From: Sediminibacterium ginsengisoli
Lineage (GTDB): Bacteria > Bacteroidota > Bacteroidia > Chitinophagales > Chitinophagaceae
Direction of reading: 5' to 3'
DNA length: 32,155 bases
NCBI GenBank assembly: GCA_945901845.1
Contig: CAMDLR010000022.1
Span: forward strand, 1 to 32,155
The translations under genes were made by a program, and so were the position numbers. The notes below the pieces were generated by a model. That model made no database searches, had not been told where the DNA came from, and worked only from the letters and a program-made list of their open reading frames with translations. Below, piece after piece: positions 8,653 to 18,004 of this stretch (its first letter is position 1; the number at the start of each line of letters is the position of its first letter).

Positions 8653-10902
8653 TTAAAAGCTATAACGGAGGCTTGATATAATATTACTACCAGCTGCTAC
8701 AATCCCTGATGAATAGGGCCTGTAGCGCTGGTTGGTTATGTTTTCCCATCCTAAGTGTACTTGCATTTTGCCAATTGTATAGCTGGCTTTGAAATTGATG
8801 GTTTGCCAGCTAGGTGCATATGGATTTCCGGTATTGTCTACCGCATAAATAGCTGTTTTTGCTTTTTCACTTGGCGCTAAGTTTGCACTATTTATTTGAC
8901 AATTAAATTGTGTGTTTAGTTCAAATGCAAATTGACCTTGTTGCCACTGGATAGCACTACTACCAAATAAAGGAGGTGCATGTCTGAGCGGCACTTGTTC
9001 ATTTTTTACATCATCCGTTTCATGGCCGTCTATCCAGTTTAATTTTGATTGCCATTTTGTGTGCTTATTTAAAAATAGTTCCCACCCTAGTTGTATACCC
9101 CAAACTTTTGCATTTGCAATATTTTGAATGGCGTTAACGCGGCTTTTTGTTCCATCATATAAAATGGAGTCTTGCCCATTAAATGTAAAAGGTCTATTGG
9201 TTAATGCATTTTGTAATGTGGTTGTAAAAACGGATAGGTAATAATTTATTTTTTCTGATTTATTATACTGGAGGCCTACCTCATAATTCCAAGCATATTC
9301 AGATTTTAGTATATTATTTGGAACCACCACATTACCCGGTGCCGATTCAAAAACTTTTCCAATATCATCTATGTTGGGCATTCTAAATCCCGTGGAAATC
9401 AGTGCATTGATTTGTAAGCGTTCATTCGCCTTGTATACAAGGCCTATATTTCCTGTAACACTGTTGTTTTGTATATTGGACTCGGTAAAAGGAAATTTAA
9501 AAAATGTGGTGTCAAAACTCGCTTTGGTTTGTCCCGTGTTGTATCGAAGCCCGCCCGAAAAATTTAGTTGATCGTTGATTTCTTTTTTATAGCTTGAATA
9601 TACTGCAAAGGAGTTCCAGCTAGCACCATCTGGATAGCGTGTTGCAACCCTTGTTTGAACATTGTTCGCAATGTTTAGATTTGTTGCTGTTGAACCTACT
9701 ATATTACCTATCCATTCTGCACCATAAAAAATTTCTTCTTTATCGTTGAGTGATTTTGTAAAGTCTAGGTTTGCTGAACTCGCATCTACATTTTCGCTTT
9801 GTGTTCGTTGGTTGTTGTTGTTTCGTCTGCGATCTATTCTACTTTCTTGGTATTGTTGGTATGCAATTACAATTTTTGCTTCGTTGTAAAGGGTTGTATT
9901 TTTTTTATGTTGAATTTGTACATTTTGCATGTTCCAAAATTGTGGACCATAGTTCCACTCTGCAAAACGCAAATTACCAGACGCGTATTCAATTAACCTA
10001 TCGTAGCGAGGGATATTTCCAGTTTTTGAATAATGATACCCGTACTGTAAATCCCAGTGATCACTTGGTTTATACCTTAATTTAGTGAGTAGGTTATTTT
10101 GATGGTAACCCGTATTTTTTTGTAGATATGGATTGGTATTTTGTACTACTACATCTTTGTTGTTGATACGCTCGATGTATTCTTTGCGCAAATAATTATC
10201 TTGACCGCCATGTTTACCCATTTTTAAATCACCAAAATTACTGGTTGTAAAACTGGTGAGAAAGGATAATTTTTTCCCAGCAATATTTAGATTGGCGTGA
10301 CCCGTTTTTTCATTATTGGCAGATGCATACCTTACAAGTGCATCACCCAATACGATTGTTTTATTATTAGCTGCTAATTTAGGTTCGAGTGTGTGAAAAT
10401 CCATAACGCCACCAATGGCATCACTACCATACATTAATGAGCCTGGACCAAAAATTACTTCAGCGTCTTGGAGTGCTAAAGGATCAAAGGAAATTATATT
10501 TTGCAAGTTGCCACTTCTATAAATGGCATTATTCATTCTAACACCATCCACAACAATTAATACCCGATTGGTTGCAAAACCCCTAATCATGGGGCTACCG
10601 CCACCCATTTGACTTTTTTGGACAAACACCTCTCCGGTTAGCTCAATAGCATTGGCCATGGTTTGTGGATTTTGTAAACGCTGCTCCTTAAAATTAAATT
10701 TAGTAATGCGGTTGGGTACTTCGTTTATTTTTCTTTCCCAACGGTTGTAATACACTTTTATGGGTTCAAGATTGGTTGAACTAGTGTCGTTGTTGTTTTG
10801 TGCTAAAACATTTTGTGTGATAAACAAAAGTAAAAAGATGCCCATCCATTTTTTAATTGGATGGTTATCATTCTCACCTATTCTTTTGTTCACCAATGGC
10901 AT
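8653..10902 (-). CDS. TonB-dependent receptor, heme/hemoglobin-receptor type
   Basis: 749 residues. A signal peptide follows a long polar N-terminus; a second Met at residue 20 (10845) would give a shorter, more usual signal, so the start is uncertain. The plug motifs SPMIRGFATNRVLIVVDGVRM, NNAIYRSGNLQNI and DAEVIFGPGSLMYGSDAIGG are typical of the hemoglobin/transferrin/lactoferrin receptor group. The barrel ends with LRYSF. Ligand is inferred as heme or another cobalamin/siderophore-like substrate. It lies downstream of the FAS1 gene on the same strand, with a strong terminator hairpin ending only about 6 nt before the first ATG, so it is unlikely to be a simple operon partner. Confidence 0.82.
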   Translation of the reverse strand: MPLVNKRIGENDNHPIKKWMGIFLLLFITQNVLAQNNNDTSSTNLEPIKVYYNRWERKINEVPNRITKFNFKEQRLQNPQTMANAIELTGEVFVQKSQMGGGSPMIRGFATNRVLIVVDGVRMNNAIYRSGNLQNIISFDPLALQDAEVIFGPGSLMYGSDAIGGVMDFHTLEPKLAANNKTIVLGDALVRYASANNEKTGHANLNIAGKKLSFLTSFTTSNFGDLKMGKHGGQDNYLRKEYIERINNKDVVVQNTNPYLQKNTGYHQNNLLTKLRYKPSDHWDLQYGYHYSKTGNIPRYDRLIEYASGNLRFAEWNYGPQFWNMQNVQIQHKKNTTLYNEAKIVIAYQQYQESRIDRRRNNNNQRTQSENVDASSANLDFTKSLNDKEEIFYGAEWIGNIVGSTATNLNIANNVQTRVATRYPDGASWNSFAVYSSYKKEINDQLNFSGGLRYNTGQTKASFDTTFFKFPFTESNIQNNSVTGNIGLVYKANERLQINALISTGFRMPNIDDIGKVFESAPGNVVVPNNILKSEYAWNYEVGLQYNKSEKINYYLSVFTTTLQNALTNRPFTFNGQDSILYDGTKSRVNAIQNIANAKVWGIQLGWELFLNKHTKWQSKLNWIDGHETDDVKNEQVPLRHAPPLFGSSAIQWQQGQFAFELNTQFNCQINSANLAPSEKAKTAIYAVDNTGNPYAPSWQTINFKASYTIGKMQVHLGWENITNQRYRPYSSGIVAAGSNIISSLRYSF

Positions 10903-10908
10903 CTTACA

Positions 10909-10948
10909 AAAATAGGGTTTACGCGTGTTATTGCGTAAACCCTATTTT
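10909..10948 (-). terminator. Perfect 16-bp intrinsic terminator
   Basis: Arms 10909-10924 and 10933-10948 are perfect reverse complements around an 8-nt loop. On the minus strand the stem is followed by another T. It sits 22 bp after the stop codon of the FAS1 gene and directly before the ATG of the receptor gene (10902). The outer arm carries the same AGGGT/ACCCT core as the hairpins at 3540, 27274 and 32012. Confidence 0.8.
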
Positions 10949-10970
10949 AAAATATTGGTGTGCTATAAAA

Positions 10971-11483
10971 TTACTTAGGCAACACTACAGCATCCACAAC
11001 GTGGATTAAACCGTTTGAACCAGTTAAATCTGTAGCAACTACTGTTGATACACCACCATTTTCGTCTGTTAAAATTACTTTACCTTCTTTGATAGAAGCA
11101 ACTAGGTTGCCACCACTTACTGTTTTTAAAGTAACAGATCCACCACCATCTTTAATTGCTTTAACAACAGCACCTGCATTAAAACTACCAGCTACTACGT
11201 GGTACGTTAAAATTTTAGCTAAGGTTGCTTTGTTTTCTGGCTTTAATAAAGACGCTACAGTACCTGCAGGTAATTTTGCAAAAGCTGCATTTGTTGGTGC
11301 AAAAACGGTAAAAGGTCCTGCACTTTGAAGCGTTGCAACTAAGTCAGCAGCTTTAACAGCAGCAACTAAAGTTGAATGATCTTTAGATCCAACAGCGATG
11401 TCTACAATTGTAGATTGCGCGTTAACAGTGATTGTGCTAGCAACTATTACAACTAGAGCTAGAATTAAGTTTTTGATTTTCAT
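10971..11483 (-). CDS. Secreted fasciclin (FAS1) domain protein
   Basis: 170 residues: a signal peptide ending near TVNAQ and then one complete FAS1 domain. The H1 box is GPFTVFAPTNAAFAKLP and the H2 box is GLIHVVDAVVLP, with the conserved YHVVAG in between. FAS1 domains act in cell adhesion and surface binding. In bacteria the small single-domain secreted form is common, but its partner is usually unknown. A terminator follows immediately, indicating a monocistronic unit. Codon use is richer in GC-ending Ala/Val codons than its neighbours, which may reflect high expression (inference). Confidence 0.92.
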   Translation of the reverse strand: MKIKNLILALVVIVASTITVNAQSTIVDIAVGSKDHSTLVAAVKAADLVATLQSAGPFTVFAPTNAAFAKLPAGTVASLLKPENKATLAKILTYHVVAGSFNAGAVVKAIKDGGGSVTLKTVSGGNLVASIKEGKVILTDENGGVSTVVATDLTGSNGLIHVVDAVVLPK

Positions 11484-11601
11484 TTTGTTATTTTCTTATT
11501 ATAACGTTTGTTTGAACTAATTGTTCACTTACTTAAACAATTTATTTTAAAATTGGCATTCGATTTAAAATTCTTTAAATTACACTAGAAACTTACACTA
11601 T

Positions 11602-11778
11602 ATGTTTAAAAAATTTACAAGCGGCGATATTTTGTTATTGGTTGCAGCACTTCTTTCTCTTGTTTTTTCAGAAATCATGTGGTTTACTGGTAATAAAGAA
11701 CATGCCTTATTTGTTGGACTCTGGGTTCCTTCAATTCTATCTTTTGGTATTTTCCTTAAACTAACTAACAAAGAATGA
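11602..11778 (+). CDS. Small two-TM membrane protein (58 aa), unknown function
   Basis: ATG at 11602 and TGA at 11776-11778. The translation has a short basic start (MFKKFTSGD), a first hydrophobic helix (about residues 10-24) and a second (about 36-52), with charged WFTGNKEH between and KLTNKE at the end. Reality of the gene is supported by its protein-like composition and by its position: the next start codon follows after one base, and the third gene after four more. No gene lies on the opposite strand here except a shadow frame. I do not recognise the family with confidence. Confidence 0.65.
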   Translation: MFKKFTSGDILLLVAALLSLVFSEIMWFTGNKEHALFVGLWVPSILSFGIFLKLTNKE

Positions 11779-11779
11779 T

Positions 11780-11875
11780 ATGATAGACATACTTCCATAC
11801 TTTGCTGGATTAATTACCATTCTCTTTGGAGTGGGATGTTTTTTATTGCTTTCGAAGTATAAAAATATTAAGTAG
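11780..11875 (+). CDS. Very small single-TM protein (31 aa), unknown function
   Basis: ATG at 11780 and TAG at 11873-11875. It encodes MIDILPYFAG, a hydrophobic stretch of about 18 residues and a basic tail (LLSKYKNIK), the layout of a one-helix membrane peptide with a positive cytoplasmic end. It starts one base after the stop of the 58-aa gene and ends four bases before the 292-aa gene, so translational coupling is likely. Very small membrane peptides of this kind often act as accessory subunits of larger membrane proteins; that role here is inferred from position only. Confidence 0.55.
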   Translation: MIDILPYFAGLITILFGVGCFLLLSKYKNIK

Positions 11876-11879
11876 TACA

Positions 11880-12758
11880 ATGAATAAGTTACTTAGCAAA
11901 TTACTTGGTGTTTATGATGCATTGAGTATCCCCAAAAGGCTACATTTTTTTGAGGTTGCTATTTTAAAAGTTTCTATTATTTCATTTGTTGCGCATATTG
12001 CTTTTATATATTTCGAGAATACTTTTAATTTTATTGGACCTAGTAGTCATAGCTACTTAAAAGCGATCTATACTCCGTTTAGTTTTATACTCTACTACGA
12101 GGTATTTTTACTGGTCATTATTATTCCAAAATCCATATCTGAGTTTATTGGCAAGCAGTTTGAAATCATTGCTCTCATTACACTTCGTAGCTTTTTCCAC
12201 GATATAGCAGACATTGATTTTACTGACATAGCCACAATCAATAATCCAAACTTTATTAATATATTATATGATTTGGGCGCATCTGTAATCATGCTTTTTT
12301 CTACATTGGTTTACAATAAAATGTACAAACAGCATGGGGTAACTGACGCTCATGTAGATTTAGATCAGTTTATTAAAATTAAAAAAGTATTATCGGTTGT
12401 CATGTGTGGCGTTCTTGTAGGTTTAAGTTTTATAAGTTTATTTTCTTGGCTCACAGATGTTAAACTAGCGTTTGAACTTAAAACATCTTTTCCAAATCCT
12501 AACACTGTCTTTTACACTGACTTTTTTACAATCATGATTTTTGTTGATGTACTCTTACTCATCATTTCATTTATCTATCAATTTTCATTTAACCTCATTT
12601 TTAGGAATGCAAGCTTCATCATTACCACCATACTTATTCGTATGTCGCTGAGTATGGCAAAGCCCATGAATTATTTGATTATTATTATAGGATTGGCCTT
12701 TTCGATAGTTACCTATTTTATATACTCTAAAATGACTGTCCAAAAAATTAAGGACTAA
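11880..12758 (+). CDS. Multi-pass membrane protein (292 aa), unknown function
   Basis: The frame extends to 11826, but ATG 11880 (MNKLLSKLLGVYD) follows the 31-aa gene cleanly and is preferred. About six or seven hydrophobic segments are visible, near residues 23-44, 64-82, 92-103, 131-146, 169-191, 212-233 and 264-283. Between them are charged loops such as FFHDIADIDFTD (about 105-116) and HVDLDQFIKIKK (about 158-169). Arg residues occur inside hydrophobic stretches (ITLRSFF, ILIRMSLSM), which is unusual and can mark ion- or voltage-responsive helices, but no known channel or transporter signature is recognised. Third gene of a tightly packed trio; 85 bp separates it from tdh. Confidence 0.75.
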   Translation: MNKLLSKLLGVYDALSIPKRLHFFEVAILKVSIISFVAHIAFIYFENTFNFIGPSSHSYLKAIYTPFSFILYYEVFLLVIIIPKSISEFIGKQFEIIALITLRSFFHDIADIDFTDIATINNPNFINILYDLGASVIMLFSTLVYNKMYKQHGVTDAHVDLDQFIKIKKVLSVVMCGVLVGLSFISLFSWLTDVKLAFELKTSFPNPNTVFYTDFFTIMIFVDVLLLIISFIYQFSFNLIFRNASFIITTILIRMSLSMAKPMNYLIIIIGLAFSIVTYFIYSKMTVQKIKD

Positions 12759-12843
12759 TCTGATTTTAAGCCCTTTTTTACAACAGAACGTTGCATTTTT
12801 AGCCAAATAAACTAATTTCACGCGTACAAACAAACATTAGTTA

Positions 12844-13806
12844 ATGGCTAAGATTTTGGTTATTGGTGCGGGGGGGCAATTAGGTACAGAGCTTACAAAG
12901 GTATTGGCGGAAACCTATGGAAATGAGGCAGTTATCGCAACTGATTTTCATGAATCTGTGAAAAATAAATTTGGTTACTGCACTTTTCATACCCTAAATG
13001 TGATGGATAAGGCGGCACTCGCCGACATTGTAGAAAAAGAGGGTGTTACACAAGTGTATCATTTGGCTGCTATTTTATCGGCGCTTGGTGAAAAAAATCC
13101 GGTACCTGCTTGGGATTTGAATATGGGCGGCCTGCTCAATGTTTTAGAGGTTGCGCGCGCGTTTGCTATTGATAAAGTTTTTTGGCCGAGTTCAATAGCT
13201 GTTTTTGGCCCCAACTCCCCTAAAGATCAAACACCTCAACAGGCATTTAAAGATCCTAACACCGTGTATGGTATTTCTAAATTGGCTGGTGAGCACTGGT
13301 GCGAATATTATTTTAATAAATATGGTGTAGATGTAAGAAGCCTGAGGTATCCTGGTTTAATTGGATACAAGTCTTTACCGGGCGGAGGAACCACAGACTA
13401 TGCGGTAGATATTTACCATAAAGCGTTAAACGAAGAAAAGTTTACTTGCTTTTTAAGTGCCGATACGTATTTGCCAATGATGTATATGGAAGATGCGATT
13501 CAAGCAACGATTCAATTAATGAATGCCCCTAAAGAAAATATTACCATTCGCACGAGTTATAATTTATCGGGTATGCGTTTTTCACCACAGGAAATTTATC
13601 AAAGTTTATTGCCTTATTTTCCGAATTTTACAATAGAATACGTATCCGATTTTAGACAACAAATTGCAGACAGTTGGCCCAACAGTATCGATGATAGTGC
13701 AGCACAGCATGACTGGAATTGGAAACCCGCATTTGATTTAAACGCAATGACAGCAACTATTGTAGACAACTTGCCTAGCTATTTTAATTATAACAAGCAC
13801 AAATAA
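12844..13806 (+). CDS. tdh: L-threonine 3-dehydrogenase, SDR/epimerase type
   Basis: 320 residues with an N-terminal NAD-binding Rossmann motif GAGGQLG (residues 8-14) and the extended-SDR catalytic pair Tyr142/Lys146 in VYGISK. The later signature RYPGLIGYKSLPGGGTTDYAVDIYHKAL and LPMMYMEDAI is characteristic of the SDR-type threonine dehydrogenases, distinct from the zinc-dependent E. coli Tdh. It oxidises L-threonine to 2-amino-3-ketobutyrate with NAD+. The next gene, kbl, begins 4 bp after its stop and performs the following step, which strongly supports the assignment and an operon. Confidence 0.93.
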   Translation: MAKILVIGAGGQLGTELTKVLAETYGNEAVIATDFHESVKNKFGYCTFHTLNVMDKAALADIVEKEGVTQVYHLAAILSALGEKNPVPAWDLNMGGLLNVLEVARAFAIDKVFWPSSIAVFGPNSPKDQTPQQAFKDPNTVYGISKLAGEHWCEYYFNKYGVDVRSLRYPGLIGYKSLPGGGTTDYAVDIYHKALNEEKFTCFLSADTYLPMMYMEDAIQATIQLMNAPKENITIRTSYNLSGMRFSPQEIYQSLLPYFPNFTIEYVSDFRQQIADSWPNSIDDSAAQHDWNWKPAFDLNAMTATIVDNLPSYFNYNKHK

Positions 13807-13810
13807 TTTT

Positions 13811-15007
13811 ATGTACGATCAATTCAAACCCTTCTTAGTTAACGAGATAGAATCTATAAAAGAAGCTGGCTTATTTAAAAAAGAGAGAATCATTACGTCG
13901 GCGCAAGCTGCTCAAATTACAATAGAGGGTGGACAAGAGGTATTAAATTTTTGTGCCAATAACTACTTAGGATTATCGTCTCATCCTAAAGTAATTGAAG
14001 CTGCTAAAGCGGCTATTGATTCGCATGGGTTTGGTTTATCATCTGTACGTTTTATTTGTGGTACACAGGATATTCATAAAACACTAGAACAAAAGATTTC
14101 TGAATTTTTAGGAACAGAAGACACCATTTTATATGCTGCTGCTTTTGATGCCAACGGTGGCGTATTTGAACCTTTGTTTGGTGAAAAAGATGCGATCATT
14201 TCGGATGCACTCAATCACGCTTCCATTATTGATGGCGTAAGACTTACAAAGTCTATGCGCTTCAGGTATGAACACAACTCTATGGAAGATTTGGAAGCTA
14301 AATTAAAGGAAGCAGTAGCTGCCGGAGCTGTTCAAAAAATAATTGTAACAGATGGTGCATTTTCTATGGATGGTACCATTGCCCAACTAGATAAAATTGT
14401 TGAATTGGCTGAAAAATATGAGGCCTTGGTAATGACGGACGAATGCCATTCTACCGGATTTTTAGGAAAAACTGGAAGAGGGGTGCATGAATTAAAAGGA
14501 GTGATGGGGAGAGTAGATATCATTACCGGCACATTAGGCAAAGCATTAGGTGGTGCATCGGGTGGTTTTACATCAGGTAAAAAAGAAATCATTGAAATAT
14601 TAAGACAACGTTCAAGACCCTATTTATTTTCAAATACACTAGCGCCATCTATTACAGGAGCTTCTATTGCAGTATTTGATTTGTTGTCTCAAACCACCGA
14701 GTTAAGAGATACACTAGAAGCTAATACACAATATTTTAGAGCAAAAATTACCGCCGCAGGTTTTGATATTAAACCAGGCACACATCCCATTGTGCCTATT
14801 ATGTTGTACGACGCAGTAGTGTCTCAAAAAATGGCCGAAAAATTATTGGAAAAAGGTATTTACGTGATTGGTTTTTATTACCCTGTTGTTGCAAAGGGTC
14901 AGGCCAGAATTAGGGTTCAAATTTCTGCGGCACATACCACCGCTCAGTTAGATCAGGCCATTGAAGCCTTTACAGCCGTGGGTAAAGAATTGGGGGTCAT
15001 TAAGTAG
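13811..15007 (+). CDS. kbl: Glycine C-acetyltransferase (2-amino-3-ketobutyrate CoA ligase)
   Basis: 398 residues, the usual length for the family. It is a PLP-dependent alpha-oxoamine synthase: CANNYLGLSSHP near the start, the cofactor Asp in VMTDECHSTGFLGK, and the Schiff-base lysine in TGTLGKALGGASGG (Lys244). It cleaves 2-amino-3-ketobutyrate with CoA to glycine and acetyl-CoA. With tdh directly upstream, the pair forms the complete threonine-to-glycine route. Other family members (serine palmitoyltransferase, BioF, HemA) are less likely given this neighbour. Confidence 0.95.
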   Translation: MYDQFKPFLVNEIESIKEAGLFKKERIITSAQAAQITIEGGQEVLNFCANNYLGLSSHPKVIEAAKAAIDSHGFGLSSVRFICGTQDIHKTLEQKISEFLGTEDTILYAAAFDANGGVFEPLFGEKDAIISDALNHASIIDGVRLTKSMRFRYEHNSMEDLEAKLKEAVAAGAVQKIIVTDGAFSMDGTIAQLDKIVELAEKYEALVMTDECHSTGFLGKTGRGVHELKGVMGRVDIITGTLGKALGGASGGFTSGKKEIIEILRQRSRPYLFSNTLAPSITGASIAVFDLLSQTTELRDTLEANTQYFRAKITAAGFDIKPGTHPIVPIMLYDAVVSQKMAEKLLEKGIYVIGFYYPVVAKGQARIRVQISAAHTTAQLDQAIEAFTAVGKELGVIK

Positions 15008-15068
15008 GTTATTCTAGTTGTGCGATAATCATATGGTAAACCTCCAAGTTACACTTCCATATCAATAT

Positions 15069-15533
15069 TTATTTTGTAACCGCAGGAATATTTGAGTTAG
15101 AAATATCTCTGTGCATTTTCCATTTTCCATCTTCTTTTTTCCATAAAACAATATACTTTCCTTTATCTACTACTACTTTATCTTTTGTAATAATTTCTAG
15201 TAATCCTTCTTCGGTAATTAGGTCATTATTACCCCAAACTTCAACTGTTTTAAGTGTTATTGCGCCAATACCGCTATTTATCATACCACCCCAAAAAGCA
15301 GTTAAATTTTCTTTTCCTGCAATAGGTAGCATATTACTTAACATAAGAGAACCATTCTTGGTGTAAGCATTTGCTAAACCTACAGAATCACCTTTTGCCA
15401 TACAGTCTACTATAATTTGATTGGCTGCTTCAATTTCTTTTTTTGCATTGGTTAAGTCAAATGCTGGTTTTGTTTCTGATTTACAAGCGTATAAACTTGA
15501 AACAATAAGGATACCAATTAGTAAATTTTTCAT
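15069..15533 (-). CDS. DUF4440/SnoaL-like lipoprotein
   Basis: An in-frame ATG 33 bases upstream (15566) exists, but ATG 15533 gives MKNLLIGILIVSSLYAC, a clear lipoprotein signal with Cys17, so the 154-residue form is preferred. The rest matches the NTF2-like DUF4440 pattern: a helical IEAANQIIVDCMAKGDSVGLANAYT segment, GSLMLSNMLPIAGKENLTAFW, and a C-terminal sheet with EGLLEIITKDKVVVDKGKY and W-K-MHRDISNSN. Such domains form a small cone-shaped pocket, and the ligand is unknown. It is convergent with kbl. Confidence 0.8.
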   Translation of the reverse strand: MKNLLIGILIVSSLYACKSETKPAFDLTNAKKEIEAANQIIVDCMAKGDSVGLANAYTKNGSLMLSNMLPIAGKENLTAFWGGMINSGIGAITLKTVEVWGNNDLITEEGLLEIITKDKVVVDKGKYIVLWKKEDGKWKMHRDISNSNIPAVTK

Positions 15534-15726
15534 TCTAGTTGATTTTGTTTGCCTCAAATTAGGCATTTTCTATATAGAATAGATAGATTTTTTCAAGTAT
15601 TTAGACCATTGCCTCGGCAGTTCTTTTGTTGGTTTGTAAATACTTGTCGTGCTATATTCTTGAATGATTAAACATTAGAATATAAATAAGCGCTGATCAG
15701 TTAAATTTATCCTCTAAAATTTATTG

Positions 15727-16464
15727 ATGGCTAGTATCGTTTTTTTATTGCTTCACTGGTATCTATCCCTTTTTGGTCAAACATTTTATTTACACCGTTA
15801 TTCGGCACACAAAATGTTTACCATGTCTAAGTTTTGGGAGAAGTTCTGGTATATGTATACTTGGATAACGCAAGGAACCTCTTATTTAAATGCCCGAGCC
15901 TACGCGATACTGCACCGAATGCATCATGCATATAGTGACACAGAGCTTGACCCCCACACACCGCATTTTTTTAAGGAAGCGTTTACCATGATGATGCACA
16001 AAAGAAAAATTTATAATGGTGTACACACGGGTACCATGCAGGTAGAGCCTAAGTTTGATAAAAACTTTCCAGTATATCCAGTTATCGATAAAATAGCAGA
16101 CCATAACATTACTAGATTATTTTTTGCAGGATTATATATTACATTTTACGCTTTTTTTGCAACGGAGTGGTGGATGTTTCTGTTACTCCCTATTCATTTT
16201 TTAATTGGTCCTATCCAAGGGGCCATTGTAAATTGGGCCGGACATAAATATGGGTACAGGAATTTTCCGGACGAAAAGGACCAGTCTAAAAATACTTTAA
16301 TCATAGACTTTTTAATGTTAGGCGAACTGTTTCAAAACAACCATCATCATGCTGGAGCGCGTCCTAATTTTGCTGCTAAATGGTGGGAATTCGACCCTGT
16401 TTATCCTGTAATCAAGCTATTTCACAAATTGGGTATGATACGCCTTATTGCCATCAAGTATTAA
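15727..16464 (+). CDS. Membrane fatty acid desaturase (delta-9 acyl-CoA desaturase type)
   Basis: ATG 15727 is preferred over the TTG one codon earlier. The three histidine boxes of membrane di-iron desaturases are present: HRYSAH (residues 23-28), HRMHHA and NNHHHA. Hydrophobic segments lie at the N-terminus and between boxes two and three. At 245 residues it is compact, with the first box very near the N-terminus, so one leading helix of longer homologues is missing or reduced. It introduces a double bond into saturated acyl chains using oxygen and an electron carrier. The photolyase-like gene starts about 10 bp after it, so they are probably co-transcribed. Confidence 0.85.
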   Translation: MASIVFLLLHWYLSLFGQTFYLHRYSAHKMFTMSKFWEKFWYMYTWITQGTSYLNARAYAILHRMHHAYSDTELDPHTPHFFKEAFTMMMHKRKIYNGVHTGTMQVEPKFDKNFPVYPVIDKIADHNITRLFFAGLYITFYAFFATEWWMFLLLPIHFLIGPIQGAIVNWAGHKYGYRNFPDEKDQSKNTLIIDFLMLGELFQNNHHHAGARPNFAAKWWEFDPVYPVIKLFHKLGMIRLIAIKY

Positions 16465-16473
16465 TGATCACTG

Positions 16474-17949
16474 ATGAATCATATGGATAGCACAAGACCA
16501 GATATTGTGGTCGTATGGTTTAAGCGGGATTTACGACTTATAGACCATGAGCCCATTATGTTGGCTCAGCGCCGAAACCTACCCATTCTTTTTGTGTATT
16601 GTTTTGAACCCTCCATCATGGGTTATGACGATAGTGACGATAGACACTGGCGTTTTGTGTATGAATCTTTACAGGATCTACAAACCAAACTGTTGCCCTA
16701 CAATACCCAGGTTGCTATATTTTACCAAGAGGCATTATTTGTTTTTACTTCCTTAGCTAAACAATACAATATAAGAGCAGTTTATTCGTATCAAGAAATT
16801 GGCAATAAACTAACCTATGATCGTGATATTAGTTTGCAAAAATATTTTAAGGAGCAGCAAATTGATTGGCACGAATCACAACAAAACGGAGTAATTCGAA
16901 AATTAAAATCCAGAAAAAATTGGTCTGCATTGTGGAATCAAAAAATGCAATCGGCTCCTGCAGTAGTAAATTTAGATACTGCACAATTTTTGAACTTAGA
17001 TAAAGCCCTTTACGAAACAATTAAAGGACCTGAGCTTCCACAGCAAATTGCAGCGCATCATCCTTCATTTCAGCGGGGCGGCGAAACTTATGCTTGGAAA
17101 TATTTATATAGTTTTTTGCAGGATAGACACCAAAATTATTCATTGCATATTTCGAAGCCATTACTGAGTAGAAAAGGGTGCAGTCGTATATCACCCTATT
17201 TAAGTTATGGAAATATTAGTATGCGGATGGTGTTTCAGCAAACCATGCAAGTATATCCTACATCATATAGTAAACGAGCACTATCAAATTTTATGTCACG
17301 TTTGCATTGGCATTGTCATTTTATTCAAAAGTTTGAAGATGAATGTCGAATAGAATTTGAAAATATAAATAGCGCTTATGATAGTATTGTAAAGCCTGTT
17401 AATCAGGCCTATATTGAGGCATGGCAAACTGGAAAAACGGGTATACCCATTGTTGATGCATGTATGCGGTGCGTGGTTGCTACCGGCTATTTAAACTTTA
17501 GAATGCGCGCCATGGTGGTTTCTTTTTTTGTTTTTAATTTATGGCAGGATTGGCGTTCGTTACATTTTTTGGCCAAACAATTTTTAGATTACGAGCCAGG
17601 CATTCACTATCCACAGTTGCAAATGCAGTCGGGTGTTACAGGAATTAATACCATACGTATTTACAATCCGATCAAAAACTCTATGGAGCATGATTCGGAT
17701 GGTGCATTTATTAAAATGTGGATCCCAGAGTTAGCTGCCGTACCTTCAACCCTTATTCATGAGCCCTGGAAAATGAGCTTAATGGACCAAGAATTGTGTA
17801 AGACTTTTATTGGCATTGACTATCCCGCACCTATCGTGGATGTTGAGCTTACCAGAAAATATGCAAGTGATCAAGTTTGGGGACTTAAAAAAACAAGCAA
17901 AGTAAAAAAAGAAGCACAACGTATTTTAAAAAAGCATGTGAATACGTAA
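16474..17949 (+). CDS. Photolyase/cryptochrome-family flavoprotein
   Basis: 491 residues. The N-terminal Rossmann antenna domain opens with [18 protein letters not shown]. The C-terminal helical FAD domain is evident from [42 protein letters not shown] and [26 protein letters not shown]. In the stretch before RIYNP, where typical class I photolyases have a GWQWAA segment, this protein has YPQLQMQSG, so the tryptophan nearest the flavin in the usual electron chain appears absent. It is probably an uncharacterised subgroup, and repair versus signalling cannot be decided. ATG 16483 is an alternative start, three codons later. Confidence 0.85.
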   Translation: MNHMDSTRPDIVVVWFKRDLRLIDHEPIMLAQRRNLPILFVYCFEPSIMGYDDSDDRHWRFVYESLQDLQTKLLPYNTQVAIFYQEALFVFTSLAKQYNIRAVYSYQEIGNKLTYDRDISLQKYFKEQQIDWHESQQNGVIRKLKSRKNWSALWNQKMQSAPAVVNLDTAQFLNLDKALYETIKGPELPQQIAAHHPSFQRGGETYAWKYLYSFLQDRHQNYSLHISKPLLSRKGCSRISPYLSYGNISMRMVFQQTMQVYPTSYSKRALSNFMSRLHWHCHFIQKFEDECRIEFENINSAYDSIVKPVNQAYIEAWQTGKTGIPIVDACMRCVVATGYLNFRMRAMVVSFFVFNLWQDWRSLHFLAKQFLDYEPGIHYPQLQMQSGVTGINTIRIYNPIKNSMEHDSDGAFIKMWIPELAAVPSTLIHEPWKMSLMDQELCKTFIGIDYPAPIVDVELTRKYASDQVWGLKKTSKVKKEAQRILKKHVNT

Positions 17950-18004
17950 TAATCAACGGACAAGTTTTTTCTTCAAATAAATTTCATTACTAGAAACCTA
18001 ATTT

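Noticed and set aside
15568..15579. 12-bp palindrome TTCTATATAGAA upstream of the DUF4440-like gene
   Set aside because: Several perfect 12-bp palindromes are expected by chance in an AT-rich 32-kb sequence; no second copy seen.
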